A program made the translations under genes and the position numbers. This document shows positions 22,088 to 33,579 of a stretch of 64,000 bases of DNA, piece by piece (position 1 is the stretch's first letter; each line of letters begins with the position of its first letter). The notes under the pieces are model-generated. The model was not told the origin of the DNA and searched no databases. It saw only the letters and a program-made list of their open reading frames with translations. The stretch lies in contig JABAKD010000001.1 of the NCBI GenBank assembly GCA_012845835.1, positions 7,709,832 through 7,773,831 on the forward strand. The letters are read 5' to 3'. The DNA comes from Undaria pinnatifida (lineage: Eukaryota; Sar; Phaeophyceae; Laminariales; Alariaceae).

Positions 22088-22941
22088 CTGTATATAACAG
22101 TATACTACACATATGAGATTTTTTTCTTTGAAAACAGAACGTAAATGTTCATATCAGCGTAGATGTTCGTTCGTGCTGGCTTGTTCACTTCATCTACCAT
22201 ATCCTTGTTGTGATGACCAGGTGTGCTGTGGTGTTCTTTCGCGTGCTTGTCTCCCGGTGCGTTTTCCGTCTTCAACCAGCATCGCTTATTATTGGACTAT
22301 CATTGCAGGTATTGAGGTGGCGCCTCATTGTTACCAACTACTACAATGTGTGTGATGGCCCCCTTGAAGATCCATTGGGTTAACGCCTATACAACTGGAA
22401 ACCCGTTCTTGGAGGCTAATTACTTGCAAATCGTACATAGGCGGGTTCCGCGGTAGAGATGAATATTTTTTGGGGGGGTTCCGTGAATTCTTCCCACGGA
22501 CCCCCCAACCTTCGAAATTTTTTTGGCATGATTCTATGATGAAGTTATCATGCTGTGTAAAATTTGGGGGGGAAATTCGTTCGTCTTCCCCGGGTTTCAA
22601 TGGATATTAGTATATTCCGGTGGCTAAGAATCGAAACGCAAAACCCGGGGATGGAGCCAAAAAATCCCCGGGTTTGAAAATGGCTCAGATGAAGCTACAA
22701 ATTTCAGGTTATGTAATTTTGGGGCGGGGATCACGAATCCGGTGTCAGAAATTTCCAATTGTGATTGTGTGCAAAGTTATGGCACCTTCGGGCCACATGG
22801 TTTGCAGCCGCCGCTGCCGCCGCCGAAAACACCAAGAACAAATGTTCACCACCTACGTAGGAGGCATATTATTTAACAATCCCCCCAAAAATTCGAATCA
22901 CGCTTTATCTACACGACACCCTGCCCGCTCTACCTCCCTTT

Positions 22942-25023
22942 CTACGTACCGCCGCAGAAAGATTCCCCAAACTGTGTACCCGTAATCCTCTGCATCGAAC
23001 AGAAGCTGCTCCTGCTCGGGAACTTTATTTCCTTCGTTTTTTTCTTTCTACCACCGGCCCGTGCATCCGCCCCAGCGGGGTCGACCCCGGTGTCCATGAT
23101 AACCTTCTCTTCAATCACATTCAACTGACGCCGAGGGACAAGAGCCGGGTACGTCCAGAAAATCGTACACTTGTCGTAGTCACGCACTCGACACGCTGAG
23201 CAAAAACAAGACGCCGCCGAGGTGTACACCTCGTGCCTGACGGTAACATTCTCAACACGAATCGTTTCAACAACCCCTGACGCGGAATCCTCGATCTCTT
23301 CTTCATCCTCCTCCTCTTCCTCTTCTTCAGATTCCACCACATCTGCATCGGCGTCCGAATTGGAGTTCCCGACGGCCAACGAACTGCTCCACCCCTGATC
23401 CGTGAGCCTAACGTTCTCGCTTAACGCCCGTCCACTGCGCCTGGGCCCGCCCCCCCCCCCCGCTTCTCCGTCTCCCTCACCCGCATCTTCGTCTGAAGAT
23501 GACGAACTGCTCCACCCCTGATCCCTGAGCCTGACATTCGTGCTTACCGCCCGACCACTGCGCCTGGGCCTGCCCGCCTCCCCGGCAGCCCCCCCCCCCC
23601 CCCCCCGGCTCTTCAGACCCCCCCCCCCCCTCCCTCCTCCTGGTCACTGAGCCGCACACTCCAAGACCGCTTCCGACTGGGTCGCTTCCCCCCCCCCATC
23701 GGCTCTTCAGAACCCTCCGCCCCGGCCCCCCCGCCCCCCTCGCCCCCTTCCCCCCTCTTCCACGCAGGAGTCCATTCAACATACTCCCTTGCCTTTTTCA
23801 CGGACAGCCCCGTGGCTCGCTCGAGGTTGGTACCAGTACGCGTTCTGGTCCAATGCTGCAGCAGGAGGGAGGCTGGGCTGCAGCGTTCTCGCCCGCTGCC
23901 GCGCGGCAGAGAATTGAGACGGATGGACGCCTAGAATCTCGGCCTTGCGGTAGTCTGGCAACGTTGGCGCCCCCCCGTCCCCGTCGTACGCGTGAGCTGT
24001 GAGAATCGTCTGCCAGGTTTTCCTCCCCTCGGTGGTTCGCGCAAACCTTGCAGAGTCCTTCAGAGCTGCCCGCGACGCGGCTTGCATCTGCCGCGATTCC
24101 TCCCGCTCTTGCTGAAGCTCCCGTGCGGCGGGCACTCCTTGCTCGTTCAGATGCGCCAACAGCTGTTCCTTCGTCATAGCTTTCATCGCGGCCAAGAATG
24201 GCTCGGCGGTGTCTCTCCAGTCAGGCTCTTGCGGCGGCTGCACGTTGGGTGTTTGCAGCACAGCAGAAGGGGGGGGTGGAGTAGGGCACGTGAGCGGTAG
24301 AACACATGGCTGGGATATCAAACATGGCTTTTCCTTCGCGGTATAGCGGTATGGAATGATACAACGCGCAATCAACGTACATTTCAGAAGAGGTTAGGAG
24401 AACAGCGCGGTGTGGGTGCAGCAATGTGCTCTCTATCGATACACTGCTGTCGTCGCACCACGAGATCTGGTGTTCTGTTTTGAGTAGACTATAAGTCCAA
24501 CACACACCCATAGTTATACACACACACGAGACATCGGTTTGGGTTCTCACCTCTGGAACAGCAGACGGCTTCGCACTGCTGCTGTTGCTGCTGCTGCCAG
24601 TGGTTCGAGTCCTCGCCATCTGCGGTTGAGAAGCGTGAATCGCCAGGATGACGGGGCAGCTCATCCTGCTGTCGGCACCACCGCCACCTCCTGCTTGTGG
24701 TATACCCTTGTTCGCGGCAGCCCGGCGCTTGCCCGCCATGACCTCATCAGCCTTTTCGCGGGCCATCTCAGACAAAGATACTTCAAACGGCTTCGGATAG
24801 CCTTCGATTGGTTTAGTCTTTCCTCCCTTTACCCTCGAATCTATGCGGGAGGTGAGGAGCCTGAGGCCGAGTTCGTGCGGAGCCCATGTCTGTTCAACCG
24901 TGTGTTGGTCCGCGCCAGCATACATGATGCGTGTACATCGGCCTTTGGTGGTAACCGCTGGGCCCAGGCCACCCAGCATTTTGAAGGCAGCCTCCCACCT
25001 CGAGGTGTTGACTGACCAACTTT
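22942..25023 (-). pseudogene. Broken multi-exon gene with internal RRSGR...VRLxDQGW repeats and Cys cluster
   Basis: Reading leftwards: exon A (25023-24551, acceptor CTCAG, donor GAG/GTGAGA) encodes SRWEAAFKMLGGLGPAV, then MYAGADQH and MAREKADEVMAGKRRAA. Exon B (from ~24237, acceptor GTGCAG) encodes PPQEPDWRDTAEPF, MTKEQLLAHLNEQG, ILGVHPSQFSAARQR and DQNAYWY. A +1 shift near 23827 then leads to LERATGLSVKKAREYV. Next come three imperfect repeats with the core RRSGRA...NVRLxDQGW, separated by G-runs that also shift frame, then an acidic stretch and CFCSACRVRDYDKC. The stop is near 22942. Phases of A and B agree (0). A transposon origin is possible given the setting and Cys cluster, but I do not recognise the family. 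Confidence 0.6.
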
Positions 25024-25559
25024 CTGAGTGGCTCTACCCCCCCTAATTCGACCAAGCGGAGTCGAATGGCGAGGGCGTATCCAAACGAAAAAGTCGGCAA
25101 TGCGGCGAAAAAAAAAGTTCGGCCCGAAGGGCAACTTTTTTTTTTCATACTTGGTTTTTAAACGGCATTTTTGGGCGTTTCAGAACCATTCCTGAAGTCG
25201 ATTTTTTTTTTTTTTTTCCCCAAGGCGGGAGAGGCCATTCATCTTTACCGCGGAACCCGCCATAGATGGGATTGGGGATATAAAGGGGTGAAAAAACCCG
25301 GGGCATCTTGTAGAGTGGTACGTCCGATATTACTAGACGAGCGGTCGCCCATAAAGTCGGAGAAAAACCGCGGGGAGAAATTTGAGGTTCCTCAGTATAG
25401 ACTAGACTATGTTGATTTTGCTTCATCATGGTAGGGTCCGTTAACAAACGAGCAACTGTGTAAGAGCCGCTTTCGTGGTACGTGGGGTCCCGTGATGAGG
25501 TACCTGGGGGTACCGTACAGAGTGGTGCGTCTAGTGCAATGCGAGACGAGGCCCCATAA

Positions 25560-25860
25560 AGACCAAGGCTACAGTAGGGGAGCATTTTCACACTCCACAG
25601 GATTTTCACCACTTACTTATTGCACGAGTGACTCCTCTGTGTCCTTCACGGGGAAAATTGCCTCAGATCAGGCAGTTTTAAGGCGCAGCGTATAGGTTAC
25701 CATTCCATTGCGGATTCATATCCTCGCCAATTTTAGCCTCACGAGAACTTTTAGCGTCACTCACAAAAGCTTTTAGCCTCACTCGCGAAAGCTTTTCCTC
25801 TTAAGGTAATAGAAGAGGTGATTTTGAGCCACTGCAGAAAAAAACAAAAGTGACCCCTGT
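25560..25860. mobile_element. F3-type element, diverged
   Basis: GACCAAGGCTACAGTAGGGG, GCGCAGCGTATAGGTTACCA, then GAGCCACTGCAGAAAAAAAC as at 14307. Confidence 0.5.
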
Positions 25861-25885
25861 AAGGGTATTGGGCAGGGACACAGTG

Positions 25886-26930
25886 TGTCCCCTGCAGGTC
25901 TGCCAATTGAGCAGATCCTCGGAGAGTACTCACTTTCTTACCCTTCGTAGTCGTAGCTTTATTCGATTCCACCAGAGCCCCGGATGGCTTCTGAGATCGG
26001 AGGCACGTGCCTCCGATCTATTTCCCTACTATCCCGGATATAAAACGCCAACCTTATAATACGAACCTATCGAAACGATTTCAATTCGGATAATTACAGG
26101 CCTTTCTAGGCCGTATCTTAACACTAGCCCACCCTAATAAGCTGCTTATGCAGAAATATGGGAGATTTGGGGACACTCTGGTTCTACAAGCTAGACCATG
26201 TGTCGGAGATGCCGCTCCTCAGAGCCACTCCCACACCTCTAACGCTCTGGTTATGGAGCCAGGAACACGCGAAGAAAAGCGGCTGAAGGAAATGCAGACC
26301 CTAAAAAAAGGCAAAAGCCACTCATCCAAAAGCGTGCCGCGTACCACCGGTGTGGCGGTGGGGGGAGAAAGGGCTCTAGAATATGTCGCATACAGCCGGT
26401 GTGGCGGGGGGGGGCAGCACAGGCTCTACGGCAAACCAACCACAGAAAAGGTACTATGGCGAGGTGAGCCCTCGTCGATATGGAGGGGAACACAATAACT
26501 AACAGGCACTAACACAATAGAGAAGTCAAACCAAAACCTCCCGCGGGCCTTCAGCATGGCGGGGGGTTAGACGAGGAAGCGACAAAATCGCTACGAAAAA
26601 CAGCTATCGGAGAAATTGGAGGAACGCTGCCACAATAGCAAGTCTAGGCTGAGACGACGGCATTTGTAAGGTTAAAGGTGGGGACCCAGAGTTTCCCCTG
26701 CAGGTCTGCCAAATGAGCAGATCCTCGGAGAGTACTCACTTTCTTACCCTTCGTAGTCGTACCTTTATTCGATTCCACCAGAGCCCCGGATGGCTTCTGA
26801 GATCGGAGGCACGTGCCTCCGATCTGTTTCCTAACTATCCCGAATATAAAACGCCAACCTTATAATACAAAACCCATCCAAATGATCTCAATTCGGATAA
26901 TTACAGGCCTTTCTAGGCCGTATCTTAACA
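25886..26930 (-). mobile_element. Miniature LTR retrotransposon (TRIM-like)
   Basis: Direct repeats of 238-239 bp (25886-26123 and 26692-26930, roughly 94% alike by eye) flank 568 bases of interior. Read on the minus strand each repeat starts TGTTAAGATACGGCC; one ends GGGGACA (TG...CA), the other GGGGAAA. On that strand the left repeat is followed within four bases by TGGGTCCCCACC, a plausible primer-binding site. AGGGTGGG-type purines precede the right repeat. There is no gag or pol. Flanking target duplication is not evident (ACAGTG versus CCCCG). The long-terminal-repeat architecture without coding capacity fits a TRIM. Confidence 0.7.
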
Positions 26931-27155
26931 CCCCGCTATCGTCGTACGTATAGCCCGGGTCTAAAGTCAGTTAAAAAAAAAACTCCAAAAGAAATTCGAG
27001 GTCCCTTCTACACATATATATCGAGCTTTGCTTACCATAGCGTTCCTCAGCAATAGCGTCCCTCAACAAGGGCTACCTGTTGTATCGGGGCCCATACTGG
27101 GTGGTCCGACTGATGATGATGATGATGTCGTCGGTGCAGCTGTACCATATACCTG

Positions 27156-28420
27156 GTGTATATTGGACCAAAATGTTTGAAAGGTACGCTATTTTTCCAG
27201 CGGTTCTCAGTGGCGAGAGCAGAGCAGAGGTCAGGGAAAAGCAGGACAGCGACAGCGGCCCTGTTAGGCCACTTTCTCATGTCTCGCAAAAGCGGCAAGA
27301 AGAGATTGATAGAGGAAGCACAAACGGTCGACGTCGTTGAATTTTTGTGTTGGCTAGATTCTAGTGGCCATCGCCGTCGCACAACAGTGCATGACAGGGA
27401 TTACGAGGCAGTAGGAACACCAGCCTTGTCAGCATGCTCCTCTAAATCCGGAGCTTTCTCCTTGCGGCACGCGCACGACTCGCTTAGATCGAACTACGTC
27501 TCCAAGTTGGCGGTTGTCTATGAGAAGGAATTGGGCGTTGTTAGCGCCTGGAGCGATACTCTGCGGGTCGGTAACCCCACGCGCAGTGACTGCGTCGTGC
27601 AGTACACGCGTTCTCCAAGGAAGAGCAAAATAAGGCGGGAGTCTTGGTAAAGCAAGCACTCCAGCCTTGCTTCACGGCCATCTAGCAGCGATCATAGCTC
27701 CGCTCCGCGCCCGCCTGAAACTCACCGAGGAGGCAGAGAGAGGAGCAAATCACCCTCGCGCGAGATACAGCGATTTTTATGGTAGCATTCAGCACGACCA
27801 AACGGGTAGATGAACTCACTCGAACCTTCATTCAGCGTATATTGCGGCTCCCCAATCGCAGTGGTTTCATGTTTAACTTCCAGTGGGGTAAAAATGCTCC
27901 GGGACGTATCGGACCACCTGTTGATAATCCCGTATAACGAGGAACACGTCGCCACGTGCCCAGTAGGCGCAGTCGAGGGGTTTGTACGAGGAGGTACATA
28001 CGTCGGATGGAACATGACGAAGGATATAGTCTACTTGTTTCCATCCATATCCTCCCCCAGAGCAACAACGGGTGGGCCGCCAGTGCGGGGGTCGCAGCCG
28101 TTGGCGGCGAAGTAGATGTCCCGAATCCTCAAACGCCACGCTCAGAACGCCGGCGAGCACACGGAATTCTCGATGCATTCCTTCAGGTAGGGCGGCGCAG
28201 TTTCACGAGCGCTAGCAGGCGACTCGACGGCGACCATCATGCAGAGATAATTTTGGAAAAACCCCGAAGACACCCTCGAGGTACATGCGTCTAATGGATG
28301 TAGTCTCCTCAGGCGCCGAGGGGGTTGCCATGTTGGGAGGCGTTTCAGAGAACCAGTACAGGGAGATAAACGAATTCCCTCGGAGCGAGCGGAGTAGGTC
28401 ATGGGTAGCCTTCGGAAATA
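27156..28420 (+). pseudogene. Tyrosine recombinase (phage-integrase / Crypton-like) pseudogene
   Basis: An intact N-terminal frame runs to a stop at 27650; a likely ATG is 27279. It carries a core-binding-type helical region (DVVEFLCWLD, SLRSNYVSKLAVVYEKEL). The catalytic half follows in pieces: box I Arg in TTKRVDEL (Arg codon 27803), hairpin Lys in NFQWGK, box II MHSFR (His 28176, Arg 28185), FWKNP, and the nucleophile-type Tyr in YMRLMD (28282). Stops interrupt it at 28113, 28188 and 28248, and frame changes occur near 27610, 27690, 27770, 27895 and 28265. The family cuts and rejoins DNA through a 3'-phosphotyrosine. Whether it came from a Crypton-type transposon or from viral DNA cannot be told here. 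Confidence 0.8.
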
Positions 28421-28429
28421 ACCCGATGA

Positions 28430-29949
28430 TGTGAGCAGGACTACAGTAGGGAGGTAATACAAGAAAACGGGAAAAGGGACTTCAACGTTATAGTGAGTAT
28501 GGGAGAAACAATAAAAAAACAATCGTTTCCGAGACTAAGACCTTGTGAAGCCATGAAGGCCTCTCATCCGTGAAAGACAGCGTAAGTAAGGGCGGGTTGG
28601 CAGCACCGGCCGCGGGAGGTGATGCCATTGTTTCGACCCACACTATACCGGAAGAAGAACAGGCACAAATTTACTGCTGGATTATCCGGCAGAGAGATAG
28701 GAACAATCCCAGAAGTGACGTCACTCTGTGACATAGAACAGGAATGAACGTGGACTGGCCGCCCCTCCGGAGTCCACTTCTGTTTAGCCCAAGCTTCCCC
28801 AACAAAATCAGATAGAAGCTGGATCCCGATCAAAGTCACCAACCACCCACCCAATCACGAAGCACCAGGATACAGCATATCCAGATGCCCTATTCTTGTT
28901 CACCGTCATTATAAGTGCGGTGTGAGTGCCGGCGCAGCAGGCAGCGAGCGACACCCAAACCGTCCTATTTCGCGACGGGATGGCTGGAACCACCGCCCGC
29001 CACGGGAGGTGATGCCATTGTTTCGACCCACACTCTACCGGAAGAAGAACTTGCGCAAAGATACTGCTGTATATATTGGACCAAAAAAATGGTTGAGAGC
29101 TACGCTGTTTACTGTTCACGAAACGAAAAGAGTAGTCCCTCACGGTAGGGGTTGTGGCATGTTTTGGGCGAGACGGTTTATGACCGATCTGATGGGAGGT
29201 TAGGTTAATCTTCTCATCAAGTGAGGAACTACCGGGGTCATCTTCTGATTTTTTTTATACACAATTCACGTTCAGGAGTACTAGGTATAGCGCATAGAGG
29301 TTTAGTCGGGTGGCACCAACGAACGGCTTCGAAGGCATGTTTCGGCTGAGGTATTGATTCGAACTGTTTAACAAATAGATTCACATTACGAGGGCAGGAT
29401 TTTTCTGAGGCACTCCTGCCGTGGGATGGATCGAAAGGAGATCGCCGCTGCGTTGATTGGTTGATCCGGTTCGATTGGGGATGGGTTTTAGAAGTGTTAA
29501 ATATTGGCAATTAGGTGGTTGTTGGTTGCCAATAGAGTTCTTCACCCGAATGCGAGAAACTTATCCCGGTGCACATATTGATCGGTTTAAAACCAAGGAA
29601 ATCGTCGGGGTATGGTAGTGCGCATTTTTTTCCAAAGCGCGGCATCCAGGAAGGCGAAAGCACGGCGTTCACGACGGACAAATACCGGTTGCTACGACGA
29701 CAGAGGTAGCACTTTAAGGCCGAAATAAATGTGTTATGAATGACGGGGCTCCCCAACAATCAATCGTCCACAATGCATCACCACCATTACTTTTTTCGCA
29801 ATGTTCAATTTTTTTATACCTATGCCATGAATCATTTCGTCAAGTAAGTGGCACTTTCGATTCACTCAAGATCCAGTTTTAGGGGCTCAAGTGTACAGAG
29901 CTCATCATGAATAATCGAGGAGCCTCGGAGAGAGCAGGCGCAATTCGAA
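28430..29949. other. Repeat-derived sequence
   Basis: Contains the 28613/28993 direct repeats and F4-like words (GGCTTCGAAGGCATG at 29327). No gene supported. Confidence 0.4.
28613..29065. repeat. Direct repeat pair (28613-28675 and 28993-29065)
   Basis: GGGAGGTGATGCCATTGTTT followed by CGACCCACACT(A/C)TACCGG is almost identical at both places, 380 bp apart. Confidence 0.8.
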
Positions 29950-30020
29950 TGAACGCGTGCTACGAGAGAGGTAGCACTTTTCGTGCGGAACTGTTTCTTA
30001 ATGATGAGGCTTCTTAACCC
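29950..30020. mobile_element. F2 left-end fragment
   Basis: AACGCGTGCTACGAGAGAGG and TAGCACTTTT, then divergent. Confidence 0.5.
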
Positions 30021-30321
30021 AAAATCGTCGGGAAGTACAGGTCATATCTTTTGTGCATCATTCTCTAGGAAATGTGAGTTTTCGTCCGGTAGCAGGTTTG
30101 TTTGTTTTTTCTCCCAATTAGTTTCTGGGAGAGGCCATAAGCTCCCGAAAAGGGGGGGAAGAATTGGTGTGCAACTACCGTACGTAGCACACGACCTCAA
30201 TCGTAGCATGCATCCAGAGCACACCATCCTACGACGTCTGCACTTCACATGTCACAGCACCCACGCTCAGGTCACCCCGTGTAGCATCAGGCCTCTTGGT
30301 AGGGCTGTGTTTTTTTTTTTT

Positions 30322-30584
30322 GAGACGCGTGCTACGATAGAGGTGCGCCACTTTTTTTCTGAGGTGTTCCAGATTTTGGGAACTTAAGACCTCTGTATCC
30401 CGAAAACCGATTTCGAGAACAAATGAAAACTGCGACGTATATTGGATGAAAAATCCCATGGCCCATGTACTCAACGATAATTATGCAAATCAAGGGGGTC
30501 TATTTCCGGACGAATTTGGGTCAAGGAGCCCGTTATTCACAAAAAAATATAGCCCAAAAATGCTACCTCTATCGTCGCATGCGT
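30322..30584. mobile_element. F2 inverted-repeat element
   Basis: GACGCGTGCTACGATAGAGG to GCTACCTCTATCGTCGCATG; ~263 bp with the shared interior word AAATCCCATGGCCCA. Confidence 0.7.
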
Positions 30585-30870
30585 GCTCTGCTTGACCTCA
30601 GCATTGTTGCCCCCTCCCGACCACGAACACCACCCTCTCAACAGTTTGCACGACACAGAGGGATACACATGGCTTTGTTCAATTTTGGTTGGGTTGGGGC
30701 TGGGAGAGTTGGGGTTCTAGGGTATGTGGATACGATCGTGATAATGAACGCACGTCGTCGGTAAATATACTCGGGAGATCGAGGCGCACTGCTTGCTGAA
30801 TACGACACGGAGGGAATCACCCTATTATTCGTTGAATATGGTTGATTGGGTTTGATTGGCTCGGGTAGGG

Positions 30871-30960
30871 TTAACCCCTTTAGAGCCCCCGAGCATCTCC
30901 ATATACTAAATCCAAGCAATCTTGTTCCCCAAAACGGGTTTCCAGTCGTAAATGGGTTAA
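30871..30960. mobile_element. 90-bp mini inverted-repeat element (F8), copy 2
   Basis: It begins TTAACCCCTTTAGAGCCCC; its complement end reads TTAACCCATTTACGACTGGA. It is in reverse orientation relative to 21528 and exactly the same length. A half copy (GTTAACGCCTATACAACTGG) lies at 22378-22415. Confidence 0.6.
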
Positions 30961-31489
30961 GGGTTTGAAAGGTCAAGATTATATGGCATATCTCCCCGCC
31001 AAAAACCCTTCACCCCGCAGAGATATTGCCCGATTTTGGTCATCTGAACTTGGTTTTCGTTGTTTTTCAGCAATCAGTCAGTATTTTACGGGTATGCGCT
31101 ATGCTCTGTGTTGGATGTTGTCTACGTGTGTTTGGGATTCTTGACTAATATCGGATAGATAAACATCGTTGGATGTCGGTCCATGTTTTAATGTCCGCAA
31201 TGCACTGCAGTGTCATAATGTTAATGTCACATTGCATTAGCATTAGTTGGTCTACGTATACACATGGATATTGTACATGCAGTAGTTACAATCCAACGTG
31301 AGTCGATGAGGGAAGAGAATTATGAATCCACCTCGCGACAAAAAATGAAGGTGCGTACCGTAGTGGGGAGGGGGGAGCGGCCGCTATGTGACCCCGGATC
31401 TAAGTTACTACTGGGCGGGAACGCGAGAGTAGTACGAAGGTAAATGATAGGATGCAAAAAAAGAAGTAGCTTGTAACTTTACTTTTTTT

Positions 31490-32185
31490 TTTTGCTCTCT
31501 CTTGCTCGAACGCCCCACCTAATATCGAAATCCGCCAGAGTAATAAACACTTCCACGCCCTGGATATCACCTCATTATCTTTTTACAGCCGTCCATACCA
31601 CTGCTGCAAACCCCCGCCCCCCCCCCTGCCCCCAACGCCTCCTCATTTCCAACCACCCGCACGATCGCCTAGACCTAGCACCGTGCGTATAGCAAACCCC
31701 TACATCTATGCGACCCAAACCCCTCCCCCCCCCCCCGCCACATTCCCCCCCCGTCCCCCACAAGAGGGATTCATAGTTTCCACACACAAATTGAGCTGCC
31801 CCACCTGTCCCTCCCCCCCCTCCCCCCCTCCCGCCCTCCTTTGATCAAAATCAGGCCCCCGCGTCCTTAAAAACTCCGCCCTACCCTCGCCGGTTGTACG
31901 ACTTACAGGATTCACTTGATAAACGGATGCATTTCCTTCTACAGCTGTCAGATTTTGTCCCTCTCAGACACGGGTTTTACAGTTTCCGCGCACAGACTGA
32001 CTAACATCACCCTGTTGACCCTGATAGCTACACTGTAGCTGCAAGGGGAGTCGCCGACCTGTATCCTTAAGAGGACACACAACTCGTAATACGCGCGATC
32101 GGAGTATCACATACAGCTTGCAAAGATGAGTTTCGACAAAGTATTCGATCTCACAGCTGGAGCGTAAGTAATTTTGATAATATAA
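31490..32185 (+). mobile_element. F1 element
   Basis: Pyrimidine-rich left part, long arm from TTTGATCAAAATCAGG, then the CGATCGGAGTATCACA block and MSFDKVFDLTAGA. Confidence 0.85.
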
Positions 32186-32344
32186 GTATGACGACACCGG
32201 GTACCTAAAATTATAGCTTTGATGATATTATACGGCGTGCATCTTGAGCCACAAATGGAAACAAACAAAAATTGAACCATCTGGAAAATACAAAATCAAA
32301 CATTTTTTAAACGGAGAGACAAGGAAGAACACACCCATACGTAC

Positions 32345-33060
32345 GCATATTATAAAAAATGAAAATACACTCTAGCTGTGGGATCGAAGATTTCGTCGAA
32401 ACTCATGTTTGCAAGCTGTGTGTGATACTCCGATCGCGCGCATTACGAGTCGTGTGTCCTCATTAAGGATATAGGTCGGCGACTCCCCTTACAACTACAG
32501 TGTAGCTATCAGGGTCAACAGGGTGATGTTAGTCAGTCTGTGCGCTGAAACTATAAAACCCGATTCTGAGGGGGACCACATCTGACAGCTGTGGAAGGAA
32601 CTGTATCCTTTTATCAAGTGAATATTGTAAGTCGAATAACTGGTGAGGGGGGGGGCGGAGTTTTGAATGACGTGGGGGCCTGGTTTTGATCAAAAGCGAG
32701 CGGGTTTGGAGGGAAGGGGGGGGGGTGGGGGGGGGGGGGGAGCGGGAAGGGGGGGCAACTTGTGCATGTAAGTTATCATCCTTTCAAGGGGATAAATCTG
32801 ACGGTTTTGGCACCAGTTTATTATTGGGGGGGGGGGGGGGGTTGGGGCGGGGGGGGGGGGGCGGGGGGGGGCAGCGCAATATGTGCGTGGAAACTATACA
32901 TTACTTTGAGGGGATAAATGTGACGGTGTTGGAAATAATGAATCAGTTTATTATGTATATCCTGGGGTAAGTCGTACAATCAGTGAGTAGAGGGAGGGTG
33001 GAGTGTTGGAGGGGGTGGGGTTGGGATGGGTTGGGGGGGGGGAAGGTGGGGGGGACATTA
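32345..33060 (-). mobile_element. F1 element with extra internal units
   Basis: Long arm followed by two further copies of the GGGGATAAATCTGACGGT unit separated by G runs of 10-19. Together with the previous copy it forms a head-to-head pair. Confidence 0.85.
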
Positions 33061-33234
33061 TGACAAATATGTTAGAATTGCGGTAAACCACACTACCAAC
33101 CTATTACGTAGGGTGTTTCGTGGTTACCGTCTGCATGATCGCCTCCACCAACCTATGCCAAGCGAAGTATAGTATGAATAACAAAGTACGTAGCTCTAAC
33201 TAATTTTTGCCCCCCCCCCCCCCCCCCCCCCCCT

Positions 33235-33560
33235 CCCTTTTTTTCCCAGCCGAGCTCGTTCAAACGCCCCACTTACAATCGAAATCTCGGCCAGAGTAAT
33301 AAACACCTCTACGCAGTTGATATCACGTCATTATCTTTCTAGCCATCAATGACGTAGCTTTCATTCACCCCCCGCCCCCTCCCTCCAACGCCCCCTCCTT
33401 CCCCACCACCCCGCACGATCGCCTAGACCTAGCACCGCGCGTATAGCAAGCCCCTACACATCTGATTAATACGTGCGATCGGAGTGTCACACACAATCGT
33501 GCAAAGATGAGTTTCGACCGAATTTTTTATCTCACAGCTGGAGTGTATTTTGATATTGTA
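33235..33560 (+). mobile_element. F1 element fragment
   Basis: C-rich left part and terminal segment with MSFDRIFYLTAGV. The middle of the long arm is missing. Confidence 0.75.
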
Positions 33561-33579
33561 TGTGACCTAAACCTCTCTA

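Larger units (their letters stand above)
20510..22345. repeat. Segmental duplication, copy 2, with insertions
   Basis: Same block order as 18430-19000, interrupted by about 1 kb (20640-21660, holding an iteron element and the 90-bp mini-element) and by an F1 copy (21866-22087). Confidence 0.65.
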
